Assembly: GCA_947625785.1 (NCBI GenBank)
Contig: CANQPS010000004.1
Span: forward strand, 1-64,000
DNA length: 64,000 bases
Direction of reading: 5' to 3'
Source of the DNA: an uncultured Clostridia bacterium
GTDB lineage: Bacteria > Bacillota > Clostridia > Oscillospirales > Acutalibacteraceae
A program made the translations under genes and the position numbers. Below are positions 34,077-43,179 of the stretch, piece by piece (positions within the stretch are counted from its first letter, which is position 1; each line of letters starts with the position of its first letter). The notes below the pieces were generated by a model. The model saw only the letters and a list, made by a program, of their open reading frames with translations, searched no databases and was not told the DNA's origin.

Positions 34077-36011
34077 ATGGGTTATACATTAGCTCAAAAA
34101 ATTATCAAGGCTCACTTGCTTAGCGGCGATATGAATGTCATCGGCAGCGAAATAGGCCTTAAAATAGACCAGACTCTTACACAAGATGCAACAGGTACAA
34201 TGGCTTATCTCGAATTTGAGGCTATGGGCGTTCCGAGAGTTAAAACAGAACGCAGCGTTGCATATATCGACCACAATACTTTACAAACAGGATTTGAAAA
34301 CGCTGATGACCATCGTTTTATTCAGTCAATAGCAAAAAAACACGGCATATATTATTCCCGTCCGGGCAACGGTATCTGCCATCAGGTTCATCTCGAACGA
34401 TTCGGTAAACCCGGTAAAACTTTAATCGGCTCAGACAGCCATACTCCTACCGGAGGCGGAATAGGTATGCTTGCTATCGGTGCAGGCGGTCTTGATGTGG
34501 CAGTTGCTATGGGCGGAGGTGCTTATTATATCTCTATGCCTAAAATGGTTAGAGTTAATTTAACAGGAGCTTTGCGTCCTTGGGTTTCTGCAAAAGATGT
34601 TATTCTTGAAGTTTTAAGAATAATGAGTGTTAAGGGCGGCGTCGGAAAAATTATTGAATATGGCGGAGATGGTGTTAAATCTCTTTCAGTTCCGGAAAGA
34701 GCAACTATTACAAATATGGGTGCTGAACTTGGTGCGACTACATCTATATTCCCGTCTGATGAAATTACGAAATCTTTCTTAAAAGCACAATCTCGTGAAG
34801 AAGATTGGATTGAATTACTCCCTGATAATGATGCTGTTTATGATGAAGTTATTAATATAAATCTTTCTGAACTCGTTCCTATGGCAGCTTGTCCGCATAG
34901 TCCGGACGCTGTTAAGACAATCGAAGAAATCGGTGCTAAAAAAGTTGACCAAGTTTGTATAGGTTCTTGTACGAACTCATCGTATCTTGACCTTATGAGA
35001 GTAGCAGCCATCTTAAAGGGTAAAACTGTACACCCTGATGTTAGTTTATCAATCGCCCCGGGTTCAAAACAAGTATTCAATATGTTAGCACAAAATGGTG
35101 CATTAGCTGATTTAATCTCAGCAGGTGCAAGAATTCTCGAATGTGCCTGTGGCCCTTGTATAGGTATGGGACAATCCCCTAATTCAAAGGGTATTTCGTT
35201 GCGTACATTTAACCGTAATTTTGAGGGCCGTTCAGGTACAGCAGATGGTCAGATATACCTTGTAAGTCCTGAAACAGCAGCAGCATCTGCACTTGCCGGT
35301 GTATTCTGCGATGCGAGAACATTGGGCGAGGCAGTTAATATCCCTTTGCCTGAAAAATTTTTGATAAATGATAATATGATTGTTCCTCCTGCTCCTGTTG
35401 AGGAAATGGACAATGTTGAAATTCTGAGAGGTCCGAATATTAAACCTTTCCCGACAACAAAACCTTTACCGGACAGTATTTCGGCAACCTGCTCACTAAA
35501 AGTTGGCGACAATATCACCACAGACCATATTATGCCTGCCGGTGCAAAAATTTTACCATTGCGTTCAAATATTCCTGCTATATCACAGCATTGCTTTACA
35601 GTATGTGATAAGGAATTCCCTAATCGTGCATTATCATTGGGCAGCAGTATAATTGTCGGCGGCGTAAACTATGGTCAGGGTTCATCTCGTGAACACGCTG
35701 CTCTTGCCCCATTATATCTTGGCGTAAAAGCCGTTCTTGTTAAATCTTTTGCCCGCATACATAGAGCCAACCTAATTAATGCCGGTATTTTGCCGTTAAC
35801 TTTCGTAAATGATGCAGATTATGATGAAATTTCTTTAAATGATAAACTTGAACTTCCAGATGTTAAACAACTTTTAATGGAAAATAAAGAAATTATAATC
35901 AAAAATCTCACCACCGGCAAAGAAATAAAAACTATATGCGAACTTTCAGAACGCACAAAAGCTATTATTATTGCAGGCGGTCTGCTTAATTATACAAGAG
36001 AAAACGCTTAA
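34077..36011 (+). CDS. acn: Aconitate hydratase
   Basis: 644 aa, a shorter mitochondrial/archaeal-like aconitase. Converts citrate to isocitrate with a [4Fe-4S] cluster. Cluster cysteines lie in CIGSCTNSSYLDLM and ECACGPCIGMGQSP. Substrate-site segments are IGSDSHTPTGGGIGMLAIGA and GQGSSREHAALAPLYLGVKA, and the swivel domain (DNITTDHIMPAGAKILPLRS) is at the C-terminus. Strong GGGAGG site. A 32-bp terminator-like hairpin (36021-36052) and 83 bp separate it from icd. Together they make 2-oxoglutarate for glutamate; no citrate synthase is in the window. Confidence 0.96.
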   Translation: MGYTLAQKIIKAHLLSGDMNVIGSEIGLKIDQTLTQDATGTMAYLEFEAMGVPRVKTERSVAYIDHNTLQTGFENADDHRFIQSIAKKHGIYYSRPGNGICHQVHLERFGKPGKTLIGSDSHTPTGGGIGMLAIGAGGLDVAVAMGGGAYYISMPKMVRVNLTGALRPWVSAKDVILEVLRIMSVKGGVGKIIEYGGDGVKSLSVPERATITNMGAELGATTSIFPSDEITKSFLKAQSREEDWIELLPDNDAVYDEVININLSELVPMAACPHSPDAVKTIEEIGAKKVDQVCIGSCTNSSYLDLMRVAAILKGKTVHPDVSLSIAPGSKQVFNMLAQNGALADLISAGARILECACGPCIGMGQSPNSKGISLRTFNRNFEGRSGTADGQIYLVSPETAAASALAGVFCDARTLGEAVNIPLPEKFLINDNMIVPPAPVEEMDNVEILRGPNIKPFPTTKPLPDSISATCSLKVGDNITTDHIMPAGAKILPLRSNIPAISQHCFTVCDKEFPNRALSLGSSIIVGGVNYGQGSSREHAALAPLYLGVKAVLVKSFARIHRANLINAGILPLTFVNDADYDEISLNDKLELPDVKQLLMENKEIIIKNLTTGKEIKTICELSERTKAIIIAGGLLNYTRENA

Positions 36012-36020
36012 TATAAAATA

Positions 36021-36052
36021 AGTTACAGAAATTCATATGATTTCTGTAACTT
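36021..36052 (+). terminator. Hairpin between acn and icd
   Basis: AAGTTACAGAAAT / ATTTCTGTAACTT, loop TCATATG, followed by ATAATTAT only. Possibly a partial terminator or mRNA-processing site. Confidence 0.55.
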
Positions 36053-36094
36053 ATAATTATAAAAATAAAACTTAAATACAGGGGGTTTACCGTT

Positions 36095-37306
36095 ATGTCA
36101 GAAAAAATTAAAATGATTACTCCATTGGTTGAAATGGACGGCGATGAAATGACCAGAGTTATCTGGAAAATGATTAAAGATATTCTTCTTAAACCATATG
36201 TTGACCTAAATACCGAATATTACGATTTAGGTCTTGAACACAGAGAGGCTACAAAAGATAAAGTAACTTTTGATTCCGCTTATGCTACAAAAAAATATGG
36301 TGTTGCTGTTAAGTGTGCTACAATTACTCCTAACGCAGCAAGGGTTAAAGAGTATAATCTTTCTGAAATGTGGAAATCTCCTAATGGTACAATAAGAGCA
36401 ATTCTTGATGGTACAGTTTTCAGAACTCCTATACTCGTTAAAGGTATCACTCCGTTTATTCCTACTTGGAAAAAACCTATAACTATCGCCCGTCACGCTT
36501 ACGGAGATGTATACAAAAATACAGAAATGGTAGTAGATGCTAATTGTAAAGCTGAACTTGTTGTTACTGCTCCTGATGGAACAGAAACTCGTTCACTCAT
36601 TCAAGAATTTAAAACACCCGGTATAATTCAAGGTTTGCATAATATTGATAAAAGTATTAGCAGTTTTGCAAGATCTTGTTTTAACTTTGCACTTGACGCT
36701 AAGCAGGATTTATGGTTTGCTACAAAAGACACTATCTCTAAAAAATATGACCATAGATTTAAAGATATATTCAACGAAATTTTTGAAGCTGAATACAAAG
36801 AAAAATTCGACAATGCCGGTATTGAATATTTCTACACATTAATTGATGATGCAGTTGCAAGAGTAGTCCGTTCAGACGGGGGATATATATGGGCTTGTAA
36901 AAACTATGATGGCGATGTTATGTCAGATATGGTTGCTACTGCATTTGGCAGTCTTGCAATGATGACCTCTGTTCTTGTTTCTCCTGATGGTGTGTATGAA
37001 TATGAAGCTGCACACGGTACTGTACAAAGACATTATTACAAATATTTAAAAGGTGAAACAACTTCTACAAATTCTGTCGCAACATTATTTGCTTGGACAG
37101 GTGCTTTAAGAAAAAGAGGAGAACTTGATAATACTCCTGACCTTGTTAATTTTGCCAACAATCTCGAAAAAGCTACCATTCAGACTATCGAAGATGGCGT
37201 TATGACAGGAGATTTAGCTCTGCTTTCGACTCTTGAAAATAAAACTAAGGTCGATACAGAAACTTTCCTTCTTGAAGTAAATAAAAGATTACAAAATCTT
37301 TTATAA
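36095..37306 (+). CDS. icd: Isocitrate dehydrogenase (NADP-type, eukaryote-like subfamily)
   Basis: 403 aa. Oxidative decarboxylation of isocitrate to 2-oxoglutarate. Motifs of the eukaryotic-type [78 protein letters not shown] and [22 protein letters not shown] ribosome binding site. It follows acn and is closed by a terminator at 37333. Confidence 0.96.
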   Translation: MSEKIKMITPLVEMDGDEMTRVIWKMIKDILLKPYVDLNTEYYDLGLEHREATKDKVTFDSAYATKKYGVAVKCATITPNAARVKEYNLSEMWKSPNGTIRAILDGTVFRTPILVKGITPFIPTWKKPITIARHAYGDVYKNTEMVVDANCKAELVVTAPDGTETRSLIQEFKTPGIIQGLHNIDKSISSFARSCFNFALDAKQDLWFATKDTISKKYDHRFKDIFNEIFEAEYKEKFDNAGIEYFYTLIDDAVARVVRSDGGYIWACKNYDGDVMSDMVATAFGSLAMMTSVLVSPDGVYEYEAAHGTVQRHYYKYLKGETTSTNSVATLFAWTGALRKRGELDNTPDLVNFANNLEKATIQTIEDGVMTGDLALLSTLENKTKVDTETFLLEVNKRLQNLL

Positions 37307-37332
37307 ATAACAAAGTTTATAAAAAATAAAAT

Positions 37333-37365
37333 GAGGTCTTGTCTTATGACAAGACTTCAATACTT
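37333..37365 (+). terminator. Terminator after icd
   Basis: GAGGTCTTGTC / GACAAGACTTC, 4-nt loop, then AATACTTTT. Confidence 0.85.
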
Positions 37366-37405
37366 TTATGATAATCGTTAATTTCTGACTTTTTAGCCTA
37401 AACAC

Positions 37406-37459
37406 TTGATTAAAATTACTAAAAATAGTATTATAATAATGTTGTTAAAAATTTAACAC
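37406..37459 (+). promoter_or_regulatory. rex promoter with Rex operator
   Basis: TTGATT (37406-37411), 17-bp spacer, TATTAT (37429-37434). At the expected start site sits TTGTTAA-AAAT-TTAACAC (37442-37459), one base away from the Rex operator TTGTTAAnnnnTTAACAA. This implies autoregulation by the NADH/NAD ratio. Confidence 0.8.
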
Positions 37460-37503
37460 AATTTATTGTTATATATTTTGTTATATGACGAAAGGCGGAA
37501 TTT

Positions 37504-38148
37504 ATGGCTAAAAAAGATAACATATCTATGTCCGTTATAAGAAGATTGCCAAGATATTACCGTTTTCTATCAGATTTAAAAGATAAAGGTATCGAGAGAA
37601 TATCTTCAAAAGAACTTTCTAAAAAAATAGGAATTACTGCATCGCAAATAAGACAAGACCTTAATTGCTTTGGGGAATTTGGTCAACAAGGCTATGGATA
37701 TTCTATTGAACATTTACACAATGAAATCAGTAATATTTTAGGTATAAGTACTATTAATCCAACTATATTAATTGGTGCCGGTAATTTAGGAAGAGCTATT
37801 GCTACACATATCTCATTTAACAGCATTGGTTTTGAATTAAAAGGTATCTTTGAAAAAAATAAAGATTTTGTAGGCAAAACTATTCAGAATGTACCCATAT
37901 ATTATATCGACAGCTTAGAAGAATTTTGTAAAAACAATAAGATTACAGTTGCTATACTTTGTATTCCGAGAGAGGCAACATCTGAAATAGCTAAAACATT
38001 ATATTCACTTGGTATAAGAAATTACTGGAATTTTAGTCATTACGATTTGTCAGTAAAATATGAAGATGTTATTGTCGAAAATGTGCATTTGAATGATAGC
38101 CTTATGACTTTATGTTATAGAATTAGTAATAATTTCATAATTGATTAG
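37504..38148 (+). CDS. rex: Redox-sensing transcriptional repressor Rex
   Basis: 214 aa. An N-terminal winged helix (SVIRRLPRYYRFLSDLKDKG, SSKELSKKIGITASQIRQDL, NCFGEFGQQGYGY) and a Rossmann NAD(H)-binding domain (ILIGAGNLGRAIATHISF; AILCIPREATSEIAKTL). Rex represses fermentation and energy genes when NADH/NAD is low. Its own operator precedes the gene. Ribosome binding site AAAGG 7-8 nt before the ATG. Confidence 0.96.
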   Translation: MAKKDNISMSVIRRLPRYYRFLSDLKDKGIERISSKELSKKIGITASQIRQDLNCFGEFGQQGYGYSIEHLHNEISNILGISTINPTILIGAGNLGRAIATHISFNSIGFELKGIFEKNKDFVGKTIQNVPIYYIDSLEEFCKNNKITVAILCIPREATSEIAKTLYSLGIRNYWNFSHYDLSVKYEDVIVENVHLNDSLMTLCYRISNNFIID

Positions 38149-38197
38149 TAAATTAATATTTTATTTACACTTTATCTATAAAGGAGTTTTATAATTT

Positions 38198-38821
38198 ATG
38201 AAGCAAGTATTGGATATCCTAAAATATACTGCCATAAACCCTAAGTATTTCAATGAATTTTTAAACTTTAAATCCTATATCGCAAATAATATGACCGATG
38301 AACTCGCTAAACGCATTAAGGATACTATTTCTGATAAAAGTGCCGTTCATTCTGAGGTTAAAAAAATTACCGCTAAATTACTCAACAACAGAAATATTAT
38401 AAATCTTAATACGACCAATGAAAAAAATAATACTATCCAACTTATAATTGATAATATTAAAATAATACCTGATAATGATGGTGTAAATCTTTGCGTTAAT
38501 CCTATTATATTAGATAATCAAAACTACAATGTTTGCATTAAAAGCAATAGAATTGGTGTTACAGAGTTATCAAATATTAGCGGCAGCTTTACCGTAAAAG
38601 TCGCTTCTCAGACATTGGCATATTGTGAGGAAAAATATTCTGTCGGATTTAGTAACAATGATTTTTCAAAGGGGTTTGCTATATCCGCCGGTGACGGTGA
38701 AACCGGCATTAAAAGTGATGTTATTCTCAAAGTAATTTACTTTGACGATACTAATTATATTATTGACAACGCAGATAAATATACAGATATTTCAGCATTA
38801 ATCAAAAATATTAAAGGATAA
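38198..38821 (+). CDS. Hypothetical protein, 207 aa
   Basis: Not recognised. A helical N-terminus (MKQVLDILKYTAINPKYFNE; MTDELAKRIKDTISDKSAVH) is followed by a beta-rich C-terminal half (IQLIIDNIKIIPDNDGVNLC; GSFTVKVASQTLAYCEEKYS). No signal or membrane segment. It sits between rex and htpG with a good AAAGGAG site and is probably co-transcribed with rex (49 nt gap). Confidence 0.6.
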   Translation: MKQVLDILKYTAINPKYFNEFLNFKSYIANNMTDELAKRIKDTISDKSAVHSEVKKITAKLLNNRNIINLNTTNEKNNTIQLIIDNIKIIPDNDGVNLCVNPIILDNQNYNVCIKSNRIGVTELSNISGSFTVKVASQTLAYCEEKYSVGFSNNDFSKGFAISAGDGETGIKSDVILKVIYFDDTNYIIDNADKYTDISALIKNIKG

Positions 38822-38852
38822 TAATAATTTATTTTATGGAGGATATTTATTT

Positions 38853-40688
38853 ATGAAACACGAAGGTCAGATTAAAGTTAACTCTGAAAACATTTTTCCT
38901 GTTATTAAAAAATGGCTGTATTCAGACAAAGATATTTTTCTTAGAGAAATCGTATCAAATGCCTGTGACGCAATTAAAAAATTACAAAGCCTTTACAATA
39001 TCGGCGAAGTCGAAGATGATGGTGTAAGACCAAGAATCGATGTAATTGTCGATAAAGAAAAGAAAACTATTAAAGTTATTGATACAGGTATTGGTATGAC
39101 AGCCGAGGAAGTTGAAAAGTATATTACTGAAATTGCTTTTTCAGGAGCTGAGGAATTTATCCAGAAATACAAAGATAAAACGGATGCCGAAAATGGTATT
39201 ATAGGTCATTTTGGTTTAGGATTTTATTCTGTATTTATGGTTGCAAGTAGTGTAGAAATTGATACACTTTCATATATTGAGGGTAGTACACCTGTACATT
39301 GGGTTAGTGACGGTTCTTATAATTATACTATCGAAGACGGTACAAAAGAAACACACGGTACTATAATAACTATAAATGTTAGTGACGATGAAAAAGAATT
39401 TCTTGAAGACAACCGCATATATGGCATATTAAGAAAATATTGCAGATTTATGCCATACGAAATATATTACAATGCACCGCTTGACAAGGAGGTCGATGAT
39501 GATAGCATAGAAAGTGCCGAATCATTGACACCTGTTAACGAAACATCTCCACTATGGACAAAAGCTCCTAAAGATTGCACAGACCAAGAATATATTAATT
39601 TTTATCAAAGTGTATTTAGTGACTTTAATCCGCCATTATTCTGGATACATCTCAATGTTGATTACCCGTTTAATTTAAAGGGTATATTGTATTTTCCTCA
39701 ACAAACCAATAAACTTCAAGTAATGCAAGGTGAAATTAAATTATATTGCAATCAGGTATATATTGCTGATAATATTAAGGAGGTTGTTCCTGAATTTTTA
39801 ATGCTCTTAAAGGGCGTTATTGATTGTCCTGACTTACCCCTTAATGTTTCAAGAAGTTTCTTACAAAATGATGGTGATGTTGCTAAAATATCAAAACATA
39901 TAACAAAAAAAGTAGCTGATAAACTTAATTCTATTTATAAGAATGATAAAGAAAAATTTGAAAGTTATTGGGAAGATATAGCTCCATTCATTAAATTTGG
40001 TTGTATCAAAGATGAAAAATTCTATGATAAAGTCAAGGATATTATACTATACAAAACTATTAATGATGAATATAAAACTTTCGCTGATTTAAAGAAACAA
40101 GATGATAAAAATGTATTTTATGTTACAGACGAAAAAGTTCAATCTCAATATATTAAACTTTGTAAAGAAAATGATATTGAAGCTGTGTACCTCACTCATT
40201 CCATTGATACACATTTTATCAGCTTTATTGAGTATAAGGAAACCGGTTCAAAATTCCTGCGTATAGATTCAGAAATAGGCTCTGCATTAAAAACCGATGG
40301 CAGCACAGAAAATAGTGAAGAAATTATAAATATATTCAGAAGTAACCTGAATGATTCTAAAATTGAGATTAAAACCGAAAATTTAAAATCCGCTTTAACT
40401 CCTGCCGTTATTCTTTTGTCTGAAGATGAAAGGCGTATGGAAGAACTTAATAAAATATACGGAGGTATCTTCCCTTCTACCAAGGAAGCTACATCAACTA
40501 TTGTTCTTAACCTACAAAATGATATTATTAAATCTGTTGCAAGTTTATCCCAAGATAAGCAAAAACTTGTTTGCAATCATATTTATGACCTTGCTATGAT
40601 AAGTCATAAGCAATTATCATCTGAGGAACTTTCTGCCTTTATAGACAGAAGCACCCAAATACTTAAAATAATTTCCGGTATTGAATAA
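38853..40688 (+). CDS. htpG: Chaperone HtpG (Hsp90)
   Basis: 611 aa Hsp90 family ATPase chaperone. GHKL nucleotide-binding motifs: LREIVSNACDAIKKL (about 28-42), DTGIGMTAEEV (about 78), and GIIGHFGLGFYSVFMVA (about 114). Middle-domain LKGVIDCPDLPLNVSRSFLQ carries the catalytic-loop arginine. The C-terminal dimerisation domain is shorter than in E. coli, as usual for Clostridia. Ribosome binding site GGAGG 10 nt upstream. A strong terminator follows. Confidence 0.96.
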   Translation: MKHEGQIKVNSENIFPVIKKWLYSDKDIFLREIVSNACDAIKKLQSLYNIGEVEDDGVRPRIDVIVDKEKKTIKVIDTGIGMTAEEVEKYITEIAFSGAEEFIQKYKDKTDAENGIIGHFGLGFYSVFMVASSVEIDTLSYIEGSTPVHWVSDGSYNYTIEDGTKETHGTIITINVSDDEKEFLEDNRIYGILRKYCRFMPYEIYYNAPLDKEVDDDSIESAESLTPVNETSPLWTKAPKDCTDQEYINFYQSVFSDFNPPLFWIHLNVDYPFNLKGILYFPQQTNKLQVMQGEIKLYCNQVYIADNIKEVVPEFLMLLKGVIDCPDLPLNVSRSFLQNDGDVAKISKHITKKVADKLNSIYKNDKEKFESYWEDIAPFIKFGCIKDEKFYDKVKDIILYKTINDEYKTFADLKKQDDKNVFYVTDEKVQSQYIKLCKENDIEAVYLTHSIDTHFISFIEYKETGSKFLRIDSEIGSALKTDGSTENSEEIINIFRSNLNDSKIEIKTENLKSALTPAVILLSEDERRMEELNKIYGGIFPSTKEATSTIVLNLQNDIIKSVASLSQDKQKLVCNHIYDLAMISHKQLSSEELSAFIDRSTQILKIISGIE

Positions 40689-40700
40689 AATTTTTTATAA

Positions 40701-40757
40701 AGCTATATCCCCGCTTATTAGACATACAATGTCTTAAATAAGCGGGGATATGCTTTT
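40701..40757 (+). terminator. Terminator after htpG
   Basis: ATATCCCCGCTTATT pairs with AATAAGCGGGGATAT around a small inner hairpin, followed by GCTTTTT. The region 40758-40950 holds nothing else I can name. Confidence 0.9.
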
Positions 40758-40950
40758 TAATGGGGTATTTTCAAATTTTCGTATTTTTTCACTTTTCTTC
40801 TAATAAATATTTAAGAGTGGCTTCTGCATTTCTTACTCTTTACAATATATATTATAATACTCTGTACTGACATATTCTGTCATTTCAAATACAAAATTTA
40901 AAAAATTTTTTAAAATTTTCAGACTTACTTATATACAAAAAATCCGTTTA

Positions 40951-41214
40951 TTATATGTGTGCTATACTGTTCGCCATAATTTCAGTAATTTTATATGCAC
41001 CAAGTTTATCACTTATATAATAACTATTTTTTAAATATCCATCTATCATAATGGTGTCAAACTTATGTATATTATTAATATAAGTATCATCACATATCAC
41101 TCTAAAATTATCTGCACCAACAGACAATATAAAACCACATATCATTGTATTATCTTTGTTTTTTTTGAATTTTGGTTCTGTAATAACCGTACCACTTAAA
41201 AATACACTATTCAT
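40951..41214 (-). CDS. SSB-like OB-fold protein, 87 aa
   Basis: A minimal single-strand binding protein-like OB fold: MNSVFLSGTVITEPKFKKN, then CGFILSVGADNFRVICDD, KFDTIMIDGYLKNSYYIS and ITEIMANSI. It lacks the acidic C-terminal tip. The ATG at 41214 is chosen because the paralogue at 41590-41943 starts the same way (MNSVF), although the GAGG upstream is rather far (13 nt). Last gene of a four-gene operon with a VapD-like protein. A role in binding single-stranded nucleic acid is inferred. Confidence 0.65.
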   Translation of the reverse strand: MNSVFLSGTVITEPKFKKNKDNTMICGFILSVGADNFRVICDDTYINNIHKFDTIMIDGYLKNSYYISDKLGAYKITEIMANSIAHI

Positions 41215-41221
41215 ATATAAA

Positions 41222-41569
41222 CTACTTATCCTCATATAAATCTATAATATCTTTAAAATCTTTAAAATATCTGTCTATACCTTTTATATCCTGCATATTA
41301 GCCATTTCATCAACATTACATACTGTAATACAATAACTTAGCCAGTCAAAATTATTCTTCATTCTTCTTAAAATTATTTTAACCCTGCTCAATGACATAA
41401 GATTTTTTGAAACATACTCCGAATTTCCTTCATATTCAAACCCGTTGTTTTGTAAAAAAATCTTTATATGCTTATAGGCATTTCTTAAATTTTTTTCCGG
41501 ATAAACTTCTTTTAATCTCCTGTTATCTAACTTTATATTTAATATTTTTCTTGTTTTTTTATTTTTCAT
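41222..41569 (-). CDS. VapD-like protein (second copy, altered active site)
   Basis: 115 aa. It follows VapD over most of its length: LNIKLDNRRLKEVYPEKNLR, NAYKHIKIFLQNNGFEYEGN, SEYVSKNLMSLSRVKIILRR, FDWLSYCITVCNVDEMANM. The conserved FDL aspartate of VapD appears replaced by lysine (IKL, Lys13), with an aspartate two residues later. Activity may therefore be lost or changed. GGGAGG 6 nt before the ATG. It lies between two SSB-like genes in the same operon, an association also seen in the mobile element at 11.3-12.4 kb. Confidence 0.6.
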   Translation of the reverse strand: MKNKKTRKILNIKLDNRRLKEVYPEKNLRNAYKHIKIFLQNNGFEYEGNSEYVSKNLMSLSRVKIILRRMKNNFDWLSYCITVCNVDEMANMQDIKGIDRYFKDFKDIIDLYEDK

Positions 41570-41589
41570 AATAGACCTCCCTTTTAGAA

Positions 41590-41943
41590 TTAAAACGGCA
41601 AATCAAATTCATCTTTAAAATCTTCTTCATCAAAATTACCAATACAATTTATATCATCTTCCATATCAAGTTGTTCATCAGCGGCAAAATAAATATTATT
41701 TGCAACTATTTCAGTTTCAATAGCATATTTTCCTTTTACATTTCTCAAATATCCATTAATAACAACTTTATCTGCCTTTTTTAATTTATCGTATAATTTC
41801 TTTTTATTTTTTTGCCCATAAACAACCGTAAATTTATCAACAGTATCTACCCCACTCTTTACTAATAAGATAAATTTACAAAATCCATCATCTGTCAATT
41901 CCGGGTCAAGACCTACTCTGCCCATTATAAAAACACTATTCAT
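41590..41943 (-). CDS. SSB-like protein, 117 aa
   Basis: OB-fold protein: MNSVFIMGRVGLDPELTDD, FCKFILLVKSGVDTVDKFTV, KADKVVINGYLRNVKGKYAI, ETEIVANNIYF, then an acidic tail ending FKDEFDLPF that resembles the SSB tip (DDLPF). So it may recruit SSB partners. Start ATG 41943 with GAGGTG about 8 nt upstream. It is a shortened SSB relative, not the housekeeping one. It follows the 196-aa gene by 12 nt and precedes the VapD-like gene by 20 nt. Confidence 0.7.
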   Translation of the reverse strand: MNSVFIMGRVGLDPELTDDGFCKFILLVKSGVDTVDKFTVVYGQKNKKKLYDKLKKADKVVINGYLRNVKGKYAIETEIVANNIYFAADEQLDMEDDINCIGNFDEEDFKDEFDLPF

Positions 41944-41955
41944 AAGATACACACC

Positions 41956-42546
41956 TCACATATTCTGTTCTAACCATTCAAATGCTCTCAATTTATTTAT
42001 ACCATTATCATTTAAATCGTTAACTATTTTATAATATATACCTTCAAAATCATAGCTAAAATTTATATCATCATAATCCCTATATAAAAAGTCCTCATAA
42101 TTTAATGTAAAATAAATAGATACAAAAGTACTGCTTAATCCTAATTCTTTCTTTAAAAGATTAAGTATTTCATAAATATTTTCTTCTCTATAAATAATTA
42201 CATTTTTAATATAGCTTTCGATAATCTCATTACAGGGATACCCTTCATCGTCCACAAAATCAATTTCATCTATTAAATCTATGTTTATAAGTTGCTCGTA
42301 ATCAATTTTAAGATTAATATCGTAATATTCTCCATCGCCATCTTGTAAAATATCTGATACAATGGCATAAACAGCACACATTCCAAATATTCTGCAATAT
42401 ACTCCTAATTTTTCGACAATCGTATTAAAATGATTTAAATTATTTTTATCAATTAAATTCCAAACTTGTTTAAACCATTCCTGACTGTCACCCGAAAAAT
42501 CACTTTTATTAATACAATTAGTCACATCATTAAAATTAAACTTCAT
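41956..42546 (-). CDS. Hypothetical acidic protein, 196 aa
   Basis: First gene of the SSB/VapD operon; no family recognised. Very acidic and rich in I, D, N and Y: MKFNFNDVTNCINKSDFSGD, then YCRIFGMCAVYAIVSDILQD, VDDEGYPCNEIIESYIKNVI, LNYEDFLYRDYDDINFSYDF. No membrane segment is convincing. AAAGGAG site 11 nt before the ATG. It could be the regulator or partner of the VapD-like protein, but it bears no resemblance to the partner candidate in the mobile element. Confidence 0.6.
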   Translation of the reverse strand: MKFNFNDVTNCINKSDFSGDSQEWFKQVWNLIDKNNLNHFNTIVEKLGVYCRIFGMCAVYAIVSDILQDGDGEYYDINLKIDYEQLINIDLIDEIDFVDDEGYPCNEIIESYIKNVIIYREENIYEILNLLKKELGLSSTFVSIYFTLNYEDFLYRDYDDINFSYDFEGIYYKIVNDLNDNGINKLRAFEWLEQNM

Positions 42547-42628
42547 AAATAAATTAACTCCTTTCCATATAACTATACCTCATATTATAAACAATAATAA
42601 TGTAATTGTCAAGCATAAATATATACAG

Positions 42629-42657
42629 TTGACTTGTTTTAAACAAAATTATATAAT
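42629..42657 (+). promoter_or_regulatory. Promoter of the zinc-ribbon/RHH gene
   Basis: TTGACT, 17-bp spacer, TATAAT. Expected start near 42664, leaving a leader of only about 10 nt before the GTG at 42674. Confidence 0.75.
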
Positions 42658-42673
42658 TAATATGTAACTAAAA

Positions 42674-43114
42674 GTGAAAGAGGGTATTTATATCAAACTC
42701 TTTATATGCAAAACTTGTGGAGAAGAATTTTTATCTGAAGGTAATCACGCATCATACTGTCCTATTTGTCGAGCTGAAAGACAGAATAATCGTTCTAAAA
42801 TTTATAATCATAAAGTACTTAATAATGAAGATACAAGAACTATCGGAAGCATTGATATTTGCCAAAAATGTAAACAAGAATATATTGTTAGAAGCGGAAC
42901 TCAGAAAGTGTGCGACAACTGTCGAAAAAAATATAATAATAAAATGAAATCGCGTCCGAATTTAAAATACAGGGCTAAAAATTATGATTGTATTACTTTA
43001 TTTATGAAAAAAGGCGAAAAGGAAATTTTACAAGAACTCGCTAAAAGTCAAAATATGAGTTTAAACGCCTTTATAAATCAATCTATTCAAGAGTTTAAAA
43101 ATAAATTAAAATGA
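42674..43114 (+). CDS. Zinc-ribbon plus ribbon-helix-helix protein
   Basis: 146 aa or slightly less. Two zinc ribbons (FICKTCGEEFLSEGN with CPICRAER; DICQKCKQEYIV with CDNCRKKYN), then a C-terminal Arc/RHH-like segment (MKKGEKEILQELAKSQNMSL, NAFINQSIQEFKNKLK). Likely a DNA-binding regulator, divergent from the SSB/VapD operon and so a candidate controller of it. The start is uncertain. The GTG at 42674 has no ribosome binding site, while a GAGGGT (42680) sits 6 nt before an ATC codon (42692); translation could be leaderless-like or use a rare start. Confidence 0.65.
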   Translation: MKEGIYIKLFICKTCGEEFLSEGNHASYCPICRAERQNNRSKIYNHKVLNNEDTRTIGSIDICQKCKQEYIVRSGTQKVCDNCRKKYNNKMKSRPNLKYRAKNYDCITLFMKKGEKEILQELAKSQNMSLNAFINQSIQEFKNKLK

Positions 43115-43127
43115 TATTCAATATATA

Positions 43128-43172
43128 AATCCCCATTAATTATAATGAAACCATATAATTAATGGGGATTTA
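43128..43172. terminator. Bidirectional terminator
   Basis: AATCCCCATTAATTAT / ATAATTAATGGGGATT, then TAATTT. Between the convergent RHH gene and thrH. Confidence 0.9.
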
Positions 43173-43179
43173 ATTTATA

